Shown: in pieces, positions 17,767-26,211 of the stretch
Layout: each line of letters starts with the position of its first letter
How positions within the stretch are numbered: the first letter of the stretch is position 1
NCBI GenBank assembly: GCA_012517875.1
Contig: JAAYUB010000134.1
Span: 20,097 to 84,096, forward strand
DNA from: Acidobacteriota bacterium
Lineage (GTDB): Bacteria > Acidobacteriota > JAAYUB01
DNA length: 64,000 bases
Reading direction: 5' to 3'
Program-made: the position numbers and the translations under genes
The notes under the pieces: generated by a model
What the model was told of the DNA's origin: nothing
Seen by the model: the letters and a program-made list of their open reading frames with translations, nothing else
The model's database searches: none

Positions 17767-19206
17767 ATGACGGAAACCCCCGGGACCACCGAGAAGAAGA
17801 GCCCCTGGCGCGAGATCGTGGAACCGTTCGTAAACCTGGTGCAGGCGCCGATGGCCCTCTGGGCGGCCAATCTGAGCTACTGCCTCGAGGGGCTGGCCTA
17901 CTTCGGAACACTGGCCCTGCTGGCGATCTACTACAACGACTTCCTCGGCTTCGACGACCACGCCGCCGACTGGATGGTGGGTGTGCTCACAGGCGGCATC
18001 ACCCTGGGCATGCTGTTCCTCGGCAGCATCCCCGACCGTTGGGGCGTCCGCCGGGCGCTGGTGGCGGCGATGGCGTTCGTCCTGGTGGGCCGGGCGCTGC
18101 TCGCGGCCGGTCCCACGTTCCTGCCGTGGTTCGGCGGCGCGACATCGCCGCTGTTCCTGGTGTCGCTGGCGGGGATCCTGTGCGTAGTGGTGGGCTGGGG
18201 GATGTACCAGCCGGCGATTTTCTCCGCCGTCAAGCATTTCACGGACGAGAAGACCGCGGCGATGGGCTTCGCCATGCTGTACGCGGTGAACAACCTGGGC
18301 GGCTTCCTCCCCGGGCTGCTGTCGCCCCGGGTGCGCGCCGCCACTAACGCGTTCTTCGAGGCCCACGCGCCCACCGCCGGCCCCGGACCCCGCGGCGAGA
18401 TCCATTACGGCATCCTCGGGGTGTACTGGGTATATGTGGCCCTGACCGTGGTGGGCCTGCTGGTGGTGGCGCTCCTGCTGAACCGGCGCGCGGTGGAGCG
18501 GGCCCGCCGGATCCTGGCCGGCGACTCGGCCGCCGGCGCGCCCCCCGCGGCGGAGGGGACCGGCCGGCCCCGGCGCACGCTGGGCGAGTATCTGCGCCAA
18601 CATCCGCTGCGGGACGGCAAGTTCACCTTTTTTGTTTTCGTCCTGATCCCGGTGCAGACGCTGTTCGCCCACAACTGGCTGACCCTGCCCCAGTACGTGG
18701 ACCGCTGCTTCGGCCAGGGCGTCCGGGACAACATGGAGTTCTTCGTCAACTTCAGCCCGCTGCTCATCTTTGTGCTGACGCCGCTGGTGGCCGCGCTCAC
18801 CACGAAGGTGCCGGTGTACCGCATGATGATGCTGGGCACGCTGGTGATGGCCGCCCCCACGTTCCTGCTGTCGCTCGGCACCAACGTCTATCTGCTGGTC
18901 GCGTACATCGTGATCATGTCGGTGGGCGAGGCCATGTGGTCGCCCCGCTTTCTGCAGTTCATCACCCAGATCGCACCCGCGGGGCGCACCGGCGAATACG
19001 TGGGCGTGGGGCAGTTCCCCTGGTTCCTGACCAAGATCCTCACCAGCCTGTACGCCGGCTTCTTCCTGGCCCGCTTCGTGCCCATCGATGGCTTGCGCCA
19101 TCCCCAGACCTTGTGGCTGGTGTACGGCGGCGTCGCCATGATCACGCCGGTGGCGCTGTTCCTGGCCCGCCGGCGGGTCAGCGGCAAGCTGGAGGAGAAG
19201 GGCTGA
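17767..19206 (+). CDS. POT/PTR2-like peptide transporter (MFS)
   Basis: 479 residues, about 12-14 transmembrane segments. GMYQPAIFSAVKHFTDEK and FAMLYAVNNLGGFLPG resemble the proton-dependent oligopeptide transporter family. The signature ExxERFxYYG of true POT carriers is present only in reduced form as CLEGLAYFG, so proton coupling may differ. Predicted role: uptake of di- or tripeptides across the inner membrane. It starts four bases after the upstream MFS gene with AAGGAG overlapping that gene's end, and is followed 117 bases later by a secreted prolyl oligopeptidase that could supply peptides. Confidence 0.75.
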   Translation: MTETPGTTEKKSPWREIVEPFVNLVQAPMALWAANLSYCLEGLAYFGTLALLAIYYNDFLGFDDHAADWMVGVLTGGITLGMLFLGSIPDRWGVRRALVAAMAFVLVGRALLAAGPTFLPWFGGATSPLFLVSLAGILCVVVGWGMYQPAIFSAVKHFTDEKTAAMGFAMLYAVNNLGGFLPGLLSPRVRAATNAFFEAHAPTAGPGPRGEIHYGILGVYWVYVALTVVGLLVVALLLNRRAVERARRILAGDSAAGAPPAAEGTGRPRRTLGEYLRQHPLRDGKFTFFVFVLIPVQTLFAHNWLTLPQYVDRCFGQGVRDNMEFFVNFSPLLIFVLTPLVAALTTKVPVYRMMMLGTLVMAAPTFLLSLGTNVYLLVAYIVIMSVGEAMWSPRFLQFITQIAPAGRTGEYVGVGQFPWFLTKILTSLYAGFFLARFVPIDGLRHPQTLWLVYGGVAMITPVALFLARRRVSGKLEEKG

Positions 19207-19323
19207 CGCGACGGGCGCGGCGGCGGTGCAGACACCCGGCCGCCGGCGCACCTTGAGATACGTGGGACAATATCCGCGAGGCCTGGTCGGGCCCGCGAAC
19301 CTTATTCCGACTGAGGAGGCGAC

Positions 19324-21459
19324 ATGCGCAACGCGACCATCGGCATCCTGCTGACGGCGATCCTGACGGCCGCCGGCATCCTGGGCGTGCCGGCGGCGGA
19401 TCCGCCGGCGATCCAGTATCCCAAGACGGCCACGGTGGACCAGACGGACGACTACCACGGCACGAAGGTGGCCGACCCGTACCGCTGGCTCGAAGACGAC
19501 AAGGCCCCGGCCGTGGCCGCTTGGGTGCAGGAGCAGAACGCCCTCACCTTCGGCTACCTGGACAAGATCCCTTACCGCGACGCCATCCGCAAGCGACTGG
19601 AGACGCTGATGAACTATCCCCGCTACAGCGCGCCGTTCCGGGCGGGCGATTACTACTTCTTCAGCAAGAACGACGGCCTCCAGAACCAGAGCGTGACCTA
19701 TTACCAGAAGGGCCTGACCGGCGAGCCCCGGGTCTTCCTCGACCCCAATGCGCTCTCGAAGGACGGCACCACGCGGGCCGGCCTGGCCGGTTTCTCCGAG
19801 GACGACCGCTACGTCGTGGTCCGCTACTCGGCGGCCGGCTCCGACTGGGGCGAGTTGAAGGTCATGGGCGTGGCCAGCCGCCGCGAACTGTCGGACCACC
19901 TGAAGTGGGTCAAGTTTTCCGGCGCGGCCTGGCGGGGCAACGGCTTCTACTACAGCCGCTATGACGCTCCCAAGTCGGGCGAGGAGCTCACCGCCCGCAA
20001 CGAGAACCAGAAGATTTACTACCACAAGCTGGGCGACCCCCAGGACAAGGACCGCCTCGTCTTCGAGGACCCCGAGCATCCGCTGCGCTACCACGGCGCC
20101 AGCGTGACCGAGGACGGGCGTTACCTGATCATCTCCAGCTCCGAGGGGACCCACGGCAACGAGGTGCGCGTCCGCGACCTGAAGCGCAAGGGCAGCCAGT
20201 TCCAGGTGCTCTGCCCGGGCTTCCGGTACAACTACTCGATCATCGACAACGTGGGCGATCGCTTCCTCGTCCACACGGACCACGGGGCGCCCAACTATCG
20301 GGTGGTGCTGATCGACCCGCGCCGGCCCGAACCGGAGAACTGGCAGACCGTCGTCGCCGAGAAGAAGGACGTGCTGCGCGGCGCCTCGACCGCCGGCGGC
20401 AAGCTGTTCTGCACCTACCTCGTGGACGTGTCCACCCGCGTCTACCAGCACGCCCTCAACGGCAGGCTGGAAAAAGAGATCGAACTCCCCGGCCTGGGAT
20501 CGGCGGGCGGATTCTACGGCAAGAAGAAGGACACGACCCTGTTCTATACCTTCACCAACTTCACCTATCCACCGGTGATCTTCAAGTATGACCTGAAGAC
20601 GGGCCGGAGCGAGCTGTTCCGCCGCACCGAGCTCCCCTTCGACCCGGCCGGCTTCGAGGCGAAGCAGGTGTTCTACCCCTCGAAGGACGGCACGAAGATC
20701 CCCATGTTCATCGTGCACAGGAAGGGGCTGGCGCTCACCGGCGACAACCCCACCTACTTGTACGGCTACGGTGGCTTCAACGCCAGCATGACACCGTCGT
20801 TCAGCGCCACGCTGATGCTCTGGCTGGAAAGCGGCGGCGTCTACGCCATGGCCAACCTGCGGGGCGGCGGCGAGTACGGCGAGAGCTGGCACCAGGCCGG
20901 CATGCGCGAAAAGAAGCAGAACGTGTTCGACGACTTCATCGCCGCGGCCGAGTACCTGATCCGCGAAAAGTACACCTCGTCGGAGCGGCTGGCCATCGCC
21001 GGCGGCTCCAACGGCGGGCTGCTCGTGGGCGCCTGCATGACCCAGCGCCCCGAGCTGTACAAAGTCGCCCTGCCGGCGGTGGGCGTGATGGACATGCTCC
21101 GCTTCCACAAGTTCACGGTGGGGTGGGGCTGGACCGTGGAGTATGGCACCAGCGACGACCCCGACCAGTTCAACTACCTGAAGGCGTACTCGCCGCTCCA
21201 CAACCTGAAGCCGGGCGTGCGCTATCCGGCCACCCTGGTCACCACCGCCGATCACGACGACCGCGTGGTGCCGGCCCACTCGTTCAAGTTCATCGCCACG
21301 CTGCAGGCGTGCCAGGCCGGCCCGGACCCGGTGCTCATCCGCATCGAGACGCGCTCCGGCCACGGCGCCTCTTCGCTCACCAAGGGCCTCGACCTTCAGG
21401 CGGACACCTGGGCGTTCACGTTCTGGAACATGGGGGTGAAGCCGAAGGTCGGGGAATAG
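19324..21459 (+). CDS. Prolyl oligopeptidase, S9A family, exported
   Basis: 711 residues. A signal peptide ([25 protein letters not shown]) precedes the prolyl oligopeptidase N-terminus ([21 protein letters not shown]), a seven-bladed propeller and the alpha/beta-hydrolase domain. The catalytic triad is visible: Ser562 in GGSNGG, Asp in ADHDDRVVP and His680 in SGHGAS. It cleaves short peptides after proline. Export is inferred from the signal peptide and suggests periplasmic peptide breakdown feeding the POT-like carrier encoded upstream. GAGGAGGCGAC precedes the ATG. Confidence 0.93.
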   Translation: MRNATIGILLTAILTAAGILGVPAADPPAIQYPKTATVDQTDDYHGTKVADPYRWLEDDKAPAVAAWVQEQNALTFGYLDKIPYRDAIRKRLETLMNYPRYSAPFRAGDYYFFSKNDGLQNQSVTYYQKGLTGEPRVFLDPNALSKDGTTRAGLAGFSEDDRYVVVRYSAAGSDWGELKVMGVASRRELSDHLKWVKFSGAAWRGNGFYYSRYDAPKSGEELTARNENQKIYYHKLGDPQDKDRLVFEDPEHPLRYHGASVTEDGRYLIISSSEGTHGNEVRVRDLKRKGSQFQVLCPGFRYNYSIIDNVGDRFLVHTDHGAPNYRVVLIDPRRPEPENWQTVVAEKKDVLRGASTAGGKLFCTYLVDVSTRVYQHALNGRLEKEIELPGLGSAGGFYGKKKDTTLFYTFTNFTYPPVIFKYDLKTGRSELFRRTELPFDPAGFEAKQVFYPSKDGTKIPMFIVHRKGLALTGDNPTYLYGYGGFNASMTPSFSATLMLWLESGGVYAMANLRGGGEYGESWHQAGMREKKQNVFDDFIAAAEYLIREKYTSSERLAIAGGSNGGLLVGACMTQRPELYKVALPAVGVMDMLRFHKFTVGWGWTVEYGTSDDPDQFNYLKAYSPLHNLKPGVRYPATLVTTADHDDRVVPAHSFKFIATLQACQAGPDPVLIRIETRSGHGASSLTKGLDLQADTWAFTFWNMGVKPKVGE

Positions 21460-21485
21460 GTGGCGCAGGCGTCCCGCCTGCGGAA

Positions 21486-21563
21486 GTGAACGGTGAACAG
21501 TGAACAGTAAACAGTGAGGAGATAGGAGGTGGCAGGTAGGAGTTAGGAGATGGGAGTTGGGAT
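21486..21563. repeat. Composite short tandem repeat array 3
   Basis: 7-base units GTGAACG, GTGAACA, GTGAACA, GTAAACA, GTGAGGA (21486-21520) pass into GGAGATA/GGAGGTG/GCAGGTA/GGAGTTA/GGAGATG/GGAGTTG units. A further GTGAATCGG occurs at 21641. The gap 21460-21863 otherwise holds a terminator and no gene that I can support. Confidence 0.75.
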
Positions 21564-21645
21564 GCTCCCGATTTCCAGACAGTCGAGATGATTGGCCCGC
21601 CGCCGGCGGGACGTGCTGTCGGTTGTATTAGAATGAATCGGTGAA

Positions 21646-21687
21646 TCGGGCAGAGGGCTCCGCCGGGACGCTCTGCCCGATATTTTT
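21646..21687 (+). terminator. Rho-independent terminator downstream of the prolyl oligopeptidase gene
   Basis: A perfect 10-base stem, TCGGGCAGAG (21646-21655) with CTCTGCCCGA (21671-21680), 15-base loop, followed by TATTTTTC. It lies about 190 bases after the oligopeptidase stop, beyond array 3. Confidence 0.7.
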
Positions 21688-21863
21688 CTCGCGCCTGCAA
21701 ACCTGGACCCTGCAAATCTCGAATAATCGATAGCGCCGGCCTCCCGCCTGCGAGACGGGCGTTCAATACCATTCGCTCGAGCGGACGGCCCTGACGGACG
21801 GCCGCCCAGCGCACACGTTGGAGCAGCGGTTCGAATCCAGCAGAGCGACAGGAGGGTGACAGC

Positions 21864-22979
21864 ATGAAGCTCGGTACCCGGTACATACCAGTCATCGTGG
21901 CTTTCTTCCTCGGAATTGGAGGATCTGCGGCTGTAGCCCAGATGGTGACTTACAACGGCGGCGTCACGCATACGGGCTACTACGACGAGCCGCCGCTGCA
22001 TGAACTGAAAGGGTTGAAATGGAAATACGACACCGGCGCCGACCTGGTCACGTCGCCGCTGCTGGCCTATGGCGGCTGTCTGTTTTTTGGGGATGGAGCC
22101 GGGTGGTTTCACGCCGTCGATATTCAATCAGGAAAAGAGAGGTGGCGATTCAATGCCGGCCAGACTGTCGCCGGCTGCCCCACCGTCTTCAACGACAAGG
22201 CCTACTGGGGCTGCGGAGCGGGCATTCTCTACGTGCTGGATCCGCGTTCGGGCAAGGAACTCCGCCGATTTCAGACTGATGGTCGCCTCGAGAACCGAGA
22301 TGGGGCGATTTGTTTCCCGCCGCTGGTTCATGACGGGATGGTTTTCTTTACCAGTCATGACCACAGTCTCTATGCGTTGGATGTCGACTCCCTCGAGATC
22401 AAGTTCAAGCTCCAGACCGAGAACTCCATGTGCTGCAGCCCTTCCCGGTGCGGCAATGTCATCTATCTGGCCAACGCGAGCGGATACGTCTCTGCGATTG
22501 ACGTGAGCGCGCGTGCCGTGATCTGGCGATTCAAAGCCGCGAAGAATGTCTATCATGCGCCGGCCATAGCCGACGGGATTGCGTATTTCTGCAGCCAGGA
22601 CCACTTCGCCTACGCGGTGGACGCAACCACCGGCAAGGAGATATGGAGATTTGAGGCCGACGGCGTGATCAGCAAGGAGCCCGCGATTCACAACGGATGT
22701 GTGTATTTCACCACCCTCTTCAGCCACCTCTACGCGCTGGACGCAAAGAGCGGCCGATTGATCTGGGACGTCCGGAAGGAGGGTAAAGCGTATTCCAAAG
22801 CGATCGTCGCCGGCGATGTGGTCTACTGGGGCGGTGGCGATCATCATCTCTATGCGCTCAGCGCTTCGAGCGGCAAGATGCTGTGGCGGTTTGAGGCTGA
22901 TGCGGCGGTCAATTACCCGAGTTGTCATGGCGGCATGGTGTTTTTTGGAAGCGGTGGCAGCGTCTATGCCCTGGAATAA
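21864..22979 (+). CDS. Exported PQQ-type beta-propeller repeat protein
   Basis: 371 residues with a signal peptide (MKLGTRYIPVIVAFFLGIGGSAAVAQ) and about seven to eight propeller blades of the PQQ/BamB type: each has a YALD/VYALD strand plus SGKExWRF, such as DIQSGKERWRFNAG, DPRSGKELRRFQTDG, DATTGKEIWRFEADG and SSGKMLWRFEAD. No catalytic residues of quinoprotein dehydrogenases and no Cys-Cys redox pair typical of those enzymes are evident, so a binding or scaffold role (BamB-like) is more likely than an enzyme. Base composition is noticeably lower in GC than its neighbours. GGAGGGTGACAGC precedes the ATG. Confidence 0.8.
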   Translation: MKLGTRYIPVIVAFFLGIGGSAAVAQMVTYNGGVTHTGYYDEPPLHELKGLKWKYDTGADLVTSPLLAYGGCLFFGDGAGWFHAVDIQSGKERWRFNAGQTVAGCPTVFNDKAYWGCGAGILYVLDPRSGKELRRFQTDGRLENRDGAICFPPLVHDGMVFFTSHDHSLYALDVDSLEIKFKLQTENSMCCSPSRCGNVIYLANASGYVSAIDVSARAVIWRFKAAKNVYHAPAIADGIAYFCSQDHFAYAVDATTGKEIWRFEADGVISKEPAIHNGCVYFTTLFSHLYALDAKSGRLIWDVRKEGKAYSKAIVAGDVVYWGGGDHHLYALSASSGKMLWRFEADAAVNYPSCHGGMVFFGSGGSVYALE

Positions 22980-23014
22980 TGGTCGTGACGGCGAGCCCCT
23001 GGCTACCAAGAACA

Positions 23015-23126
23015 GTGAACGGTGAACAGTGAACGGTGAACAGTGAGGAAAATTGGTGAATCGGTGAGTCGGTGAATCGGTGAATCGGGAGACGTCAAAC
23101 GTCAGACTTAAGACTTAAGACTTATG
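23015..23126. repeat. Composite short tandem repeat array 4
   Basis: Five exact or near-exact 7-base units GTGAACG/GTGAACA/GTGAACG/GTGAACA/GTGAGGA (23015-23049). Then 8-base GGTGAATC/GGTGAGTC units (23055-23087), GACGTCAAACGTC, and three AGACTTA units (23104-23124). It begins 36 bases after the propeller gene stop. Confidence 0.8.
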
Positions 23127-23187
23127 ACACTGATTTCCGCGTCGGGCGGCGCCGGCGGCCCGGCTGCGCAGTAACTGCGGCGTGTAG

Positions 23188-23885
23188 CCCGGGCCGAAAG
23201 GCCCGGGTGGGGCGGATCCCGTACGGCGTGGGCGAGCCGCGCCAGCGGCGACAGGAATGGATCGGGATCAGTGCCCGATGATTCACGCGTTGCTAATATG
23301 TTCGAACGGATTTGAAAGGGTCCAACCCATTCACCCGTCTCCGTCGCTCCCGCGGAGCGCTGATTGCTCCACCCCTCCGCCGACCCGGACCTGTGGGTCC
23401 GGGCTGCATGCCGCTGCCGGTTGCGACGCAACCGCCCTCCCCGTGTTTTCTCGCGCCCCTGCAGGGCGCGGGCCGGCTCGCGATGCGTCGCCCCCCCTGG
23501 GCCTGCGGCCCAGGCTATTGACCGCCGTCCCTCCGGGCCGGATGCGTGCGTTCCATGACGAAATGATCGGCAGACGTCCTGCCCCTCACGATCCGGCGAG
23601 GGGCCGGACGCCGAGGACCGGCGAGGCCGGTCCAATGTGGGTAGCCCCGAGTGAAACCTGGGGTGGGCTGGCGGCCGGCCGATTGAGGGCGATGACCCGC
23701 GAGGCGGGTCGAATGTGGATCCGGTCCGTCGGTGACGGGGGTACGACGGGCGCGGATGTCCGTCGCATGTTCGACCCGCGTTGCGGGTCGGACCCTTCCC
23801 CCACCGACCCGGCACACCCCGGGCTCGCGCCCGGGGCTACCCATATCCGACCCGCCCTGCGGGTCGCTCCGGCTCACGCCGGAGC
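23188..23885. repeat. Field of at least twelve short GC-rich perfect hairpins
   Basis: Within the 1215-base gene-free stretch 22980-24194. Stems of 6-8 bases with 3-5 base loops include: 23188-23207 (CCCGGGCC-GAAA-GGCCCGGG), 23345-23359, 23384-23403, 23418-23434, 23453-23469, 23496-23514, 23615-23633 (GGACCGGC-GAG-GCCGGTCC), 23694-23710 (GACCCGC-GAG-GCGGGTC), 23772-23790, 23817-23836, 23848-23866 and 23866-23885. The stem GACCCGC/GCGGGTC occurs three times and the word TAGCCC or GGGCTACCC recurs beside the hairpins. This resembles REP/BIME-like intergenic palindromes. No transposase is visible in the window. Confidence 0.7.
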
Positions 23886-24194
23886 GGAACAGACCCCAGC
23901 TTTAACCTGGCGATACATTCCAAATAACACTGCCACTGCCACCCCCATTCTGATCTCCCGCTATCCATGTTATCGCCGCCATGTTTTGGATGCTGCAGAG
24001 CGGGTTGACACGGATGGGTTCGGATGGTAAAGGACGATAACGATATGGCCATATCTGATTTCCGGAGCGCGATGCAATCACGTCTTGTGTTCTGTGCGGA
24101 CGGGAAAGATCACACCAGCCGTGAGGCGTCCGATACGCTCGCTCCTGAAGGCAAACTGGCTGAGGACGAGCTAATGACGTGACGGAGACATGAC

Positions 24195-24725
24195 ATGCGC
24201 AAGGAGTACGGAAAAGCGCTCCGGCAGTATTTCTCAAAGCAGATGAAGGAGCGACTGCCGGAGTTCAAAGAGGAAAAGGTGCAGTCCGTGTACCTGTGGC
24301 CCGGGCAGCGGGCGTTCAGCCGGCCGCTCTCCGGCTCGCTGAAGTGCTGGATCGTGCTCAGCCCCAGTCCCAAGGACTTCGACGAGTTCACCGTCCTGAT
24401 CGGATGGTCGACGCTGGGGCGGTACCCGGAGCTCTCGGTGATCCCTTCTCCCCAATCGCCGTCGCCGGACCGGGTGGAATTCAGCCAGCCGGAGTACCTC
24501 ACGCGACTCCCGCAGCTCTGGACCCGGCAGGACGAATGGTGGGTCATCCAGGAGTTCGAGCCGGCGCTCACCGTGGAGCAGATGACGGCCCGGATGGCGC
24601 CCATCCCGGCGCCGGCGGCCGAGGAGAAAGTGATCCCCCGCGTGCAGGAGTCCATCGACAAGGTGATTGAATACGGCCTCCCCTATCTGTCCGAGTTCGT
24701 GCGGTCGAGGGGCGAGGGCGGCTGA
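24195..24725 (+). CDS. Hypothetical protein, 176 residues
   Basis: No family recognised. The sequence starts MRKEYGKALRQYFSKQM, is soluble (no signal peptide or membrane segment), tryptophan-rich (WWVIQEFEP) and contains LSPSPKDFDEFTVLIGWS; the C-terminal third is a helix that includes VQESIDKVIEYGLPYL. Overall it looks like a small cytoplasmic protein of the kind often found near SUKH/DUF4375 genes, but that is only a likeness. Codon use is normal for the window and GACGGAGAC lies before the ATG, supporting a real gene. The stretch 23886-24194 before it holds no gene I can support. Confidence 0.55.
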   Translation: MRKEYGKALRQYFSKQMKERLPEFKEEKVQSVYLWPGQRAFSRPLSGSLKCWIVLSPSPKDFDEFTVLIGWSTLGRYPELSVIPSPQSPSPDRVEFSQPEYLTRLPQLWTRQDEWWVIQEFEPALTVEQMTARMAPIPAPAAEEKVIPRVQESIDKVIEYGLPYLSEFVRSRGEGG

Positions 24726-24889
24726 GCGGGCGTTCCCGGCGGACGCGCGCCGCGCACCCCGCTGCTGAGGCGAAGTGCTGACGTCACACATATACACGAC
24801 TGACAATGTGCGGTACCGAATGTCCATTCGGCTACGAGCCGGTGTCGCCGTTGCGAGCGGTTGTTAGCCGGCTAGTTCAGAAGGTCACC

Positions 24890-25053
24890 ATGCCAAGTTT
24901 CCGGTTGAACGCGTCTCGGTTCATTGTCGGCATGATGCTGATCGTTTTTGCATTCTGATTTTTCTATTCGTCAAGGGGGACTACTCGACCCCCGGGGCGA
25001 TTGGGATCGGCATCATCGGCCTGGTAAGCATTGCGATCTCGAGAAGAAAGTAA
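24890..25053 (+). pseudogene. Small two-helix membrane protein broken by a one-base frameshift
   Basis: From the ATG at 24890 (AAGG upstream) the frame reads MPSFRLNASRFIVGMMLIVF and then stops at 24956. The frame shifted by one base continues ILIFLFVKGDYSTPG and ends GLVSIAISRRK at TAA 25051. Together they make a convincing 54-residue protein with two membrane helices joined by a short loop. The shift lies next to a run of five T (24944-24948), so a sequencing or assembly error is as likely as real decay. The remainder of the gap 24726-25213 shows no other gene. Confidence 0.45.
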
Positions 25054-25213
25054 ATGCTCAACCCAGGCCATTTCACCGGCGGCTGCCGCCGACATGCGGA
25101 TCGCGGCATCAATGGTTGCCGGCTTTCACCGGACGTCGCTTCGGCATATGCCGAGCGCGTCGGTTCGCCCGCCCGCGGCTGAGCTGCTGGTTGTCGGGCA
25201 AAGGAGGAAGCGC

Positions 25214-25885
25214 ATGACACCGCAAACCCTTGCGGCCCTGGTGGATGCGTTGGTGGCGCTGACACCGGGCAGCCCGGAGGCGGAGCCCATCCAGCACGCC
25301 ATCGAGAGCCGGCTGATGGACGCGCTGCGAAACGGCAGGCGTCCGGCAGGTGAGGGGCTGGTGGAGTCGCTCGCCGCGCACGGCTACACGGTCCAGCGGC
25401 TCGACGCGCTCCCCTGCATGTGGCGGGTGGCGCTCCCCTCGCCGCGGGTGCTGGAGATCTGGTTCACGGGGGGCGAGGCGCCGGTGGTGGCCGCGGTGTC
25501 CTACCGGGTCGGCAAACCGTGGGGCAGCCCGGCGCAGCGACGGGCCGCCAAACTGCAGGCCGAGTTCTATCGGCGCTACGAGCGGCTGGCGCCGGACGGC
25601 GGCGAGCTGGCGACGGACGACCGTCTGGTTCAGCTCGTGGGCGAGCTCGAGGCCGACGTGAACAACGGCGGCTTTGGCCAGTATCTCGGCAACAAGGGCG
25701 CGGCACGTGCCCGGGAAGCTCTCGCGTGCCTGTTCGCCATCGGTGCCGGGCAAACGGCCGGGTGGCTGCAAGCAGCGCTTGAAGGCAGCGGCGCGGAGGA
25801 CCTGTCGCGCCTCGACCAGGAGTTTTACGAGGGGGCGGAGGACCTGGCAGCGTTGGCCATGGCGTACATCAAACGCAGAACGTGA
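25214..25885 (+). CDS. DUF4375 domain protein
   Basis: 223 residues, soluble. The C-terminal half contains VGELEADVNNGGFGQYLGNKG, matching the DUF4375 signature (VxNGGFxQY), and continues with helices ending DLAALAMAYIKRRT. The N-terminal 110 residues form an alpha/beta region (RVALPSPRVLEIWFTGGEAP) that I do not recognise. Family function is unknown; such proteins often occur among variable small genes. AAGGAGG is placed 6-12 bases before the ATG at 25214, which decides this start over the longer in-frame alternative at 25031. Confidence 0.7.
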   Translation: MTPQTLAALVDALVALTPGSPEAEPIQHAIESRLMDALRNGRRPAGEGLVESLAAHGYTVQRLDALPCMWRVALPSPRVLEIWFTGGEAPVVAAVSYRVGKPWGSPAQRRAAKLQAEFYRRYERLAPDGGELATDDRLVQLVGELEADVNNGGFGQYLGNKGAARAREALACLFAIGAGQTAGWLQAALEGSGAEDLSRLDQEFYEGAEDLAALAMAYIKRRT

Positions 25886-26211
25886 CGGCGCCCTGGACGA
25901 ATCAGCTTCCTTCCGGAAGGGAGCGATAGAGGTCAACCGCAGAAGCGGGAGGCGGAGGACGCAATGGCGTCTGGCGATCCCCCGCTCAACAGCGGCGCGT
26001 TCCATCCGGCGGCCAACCGGCTCCATCCGCTCCTCCGTCCTGCCTGGCGTGTGGCCGGCCACCCCTGAACGCGGCACGCGCACACGGCCGTCACCGGCCG
26101 AAATCCGGTTGCTTTTCCGTCTGCAGATGTCCCAAAATGAGATCCAAGCAAGAACGGAACGTGCAGAATGGCGGCGCCGCAGAAAAGTCCAGCGGGGCAC
26201 GGGAGTGAACG
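25886..26211. other. Intergenic stretch upstream of the B12/ABC operon
   Basis: No gene is supportable here. It contains a perfect 12-base palindrome CCTTCCGGAAGG (25909-25920) inside a longer imperfect one, which could terminate or regulate. The ribosome site before the operon (GGGAGTGAACG) lies at its right end. No strong promoter stands out. Confidence 0.4.

Noticed and set aside
17476..21363. A very long open frame antisense to the MFS and oligopeptidase genes
   Set aside because: High GC removes stop codons. The sense genes have full domain signatures, signal peptides and ribosome sites; the antisense frame has low-complexity His/Arg/Gly-rich content.
23257..24030. A 257-codon open frame in the hairpin field
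   Set aside because: It is built from GC-rich hairpin repeats, starts without a ribosome site, has no recognisable motif, and a similar frame is open on the other strand; I treat it as non-coding.
24726..25213. Possible integron attC sites around the small unknown genes
   Set aside because: GTTAGCC and GCTCAAC-like words occur, but they do not pair into the expected imperfect palindromes and no integrase is present.
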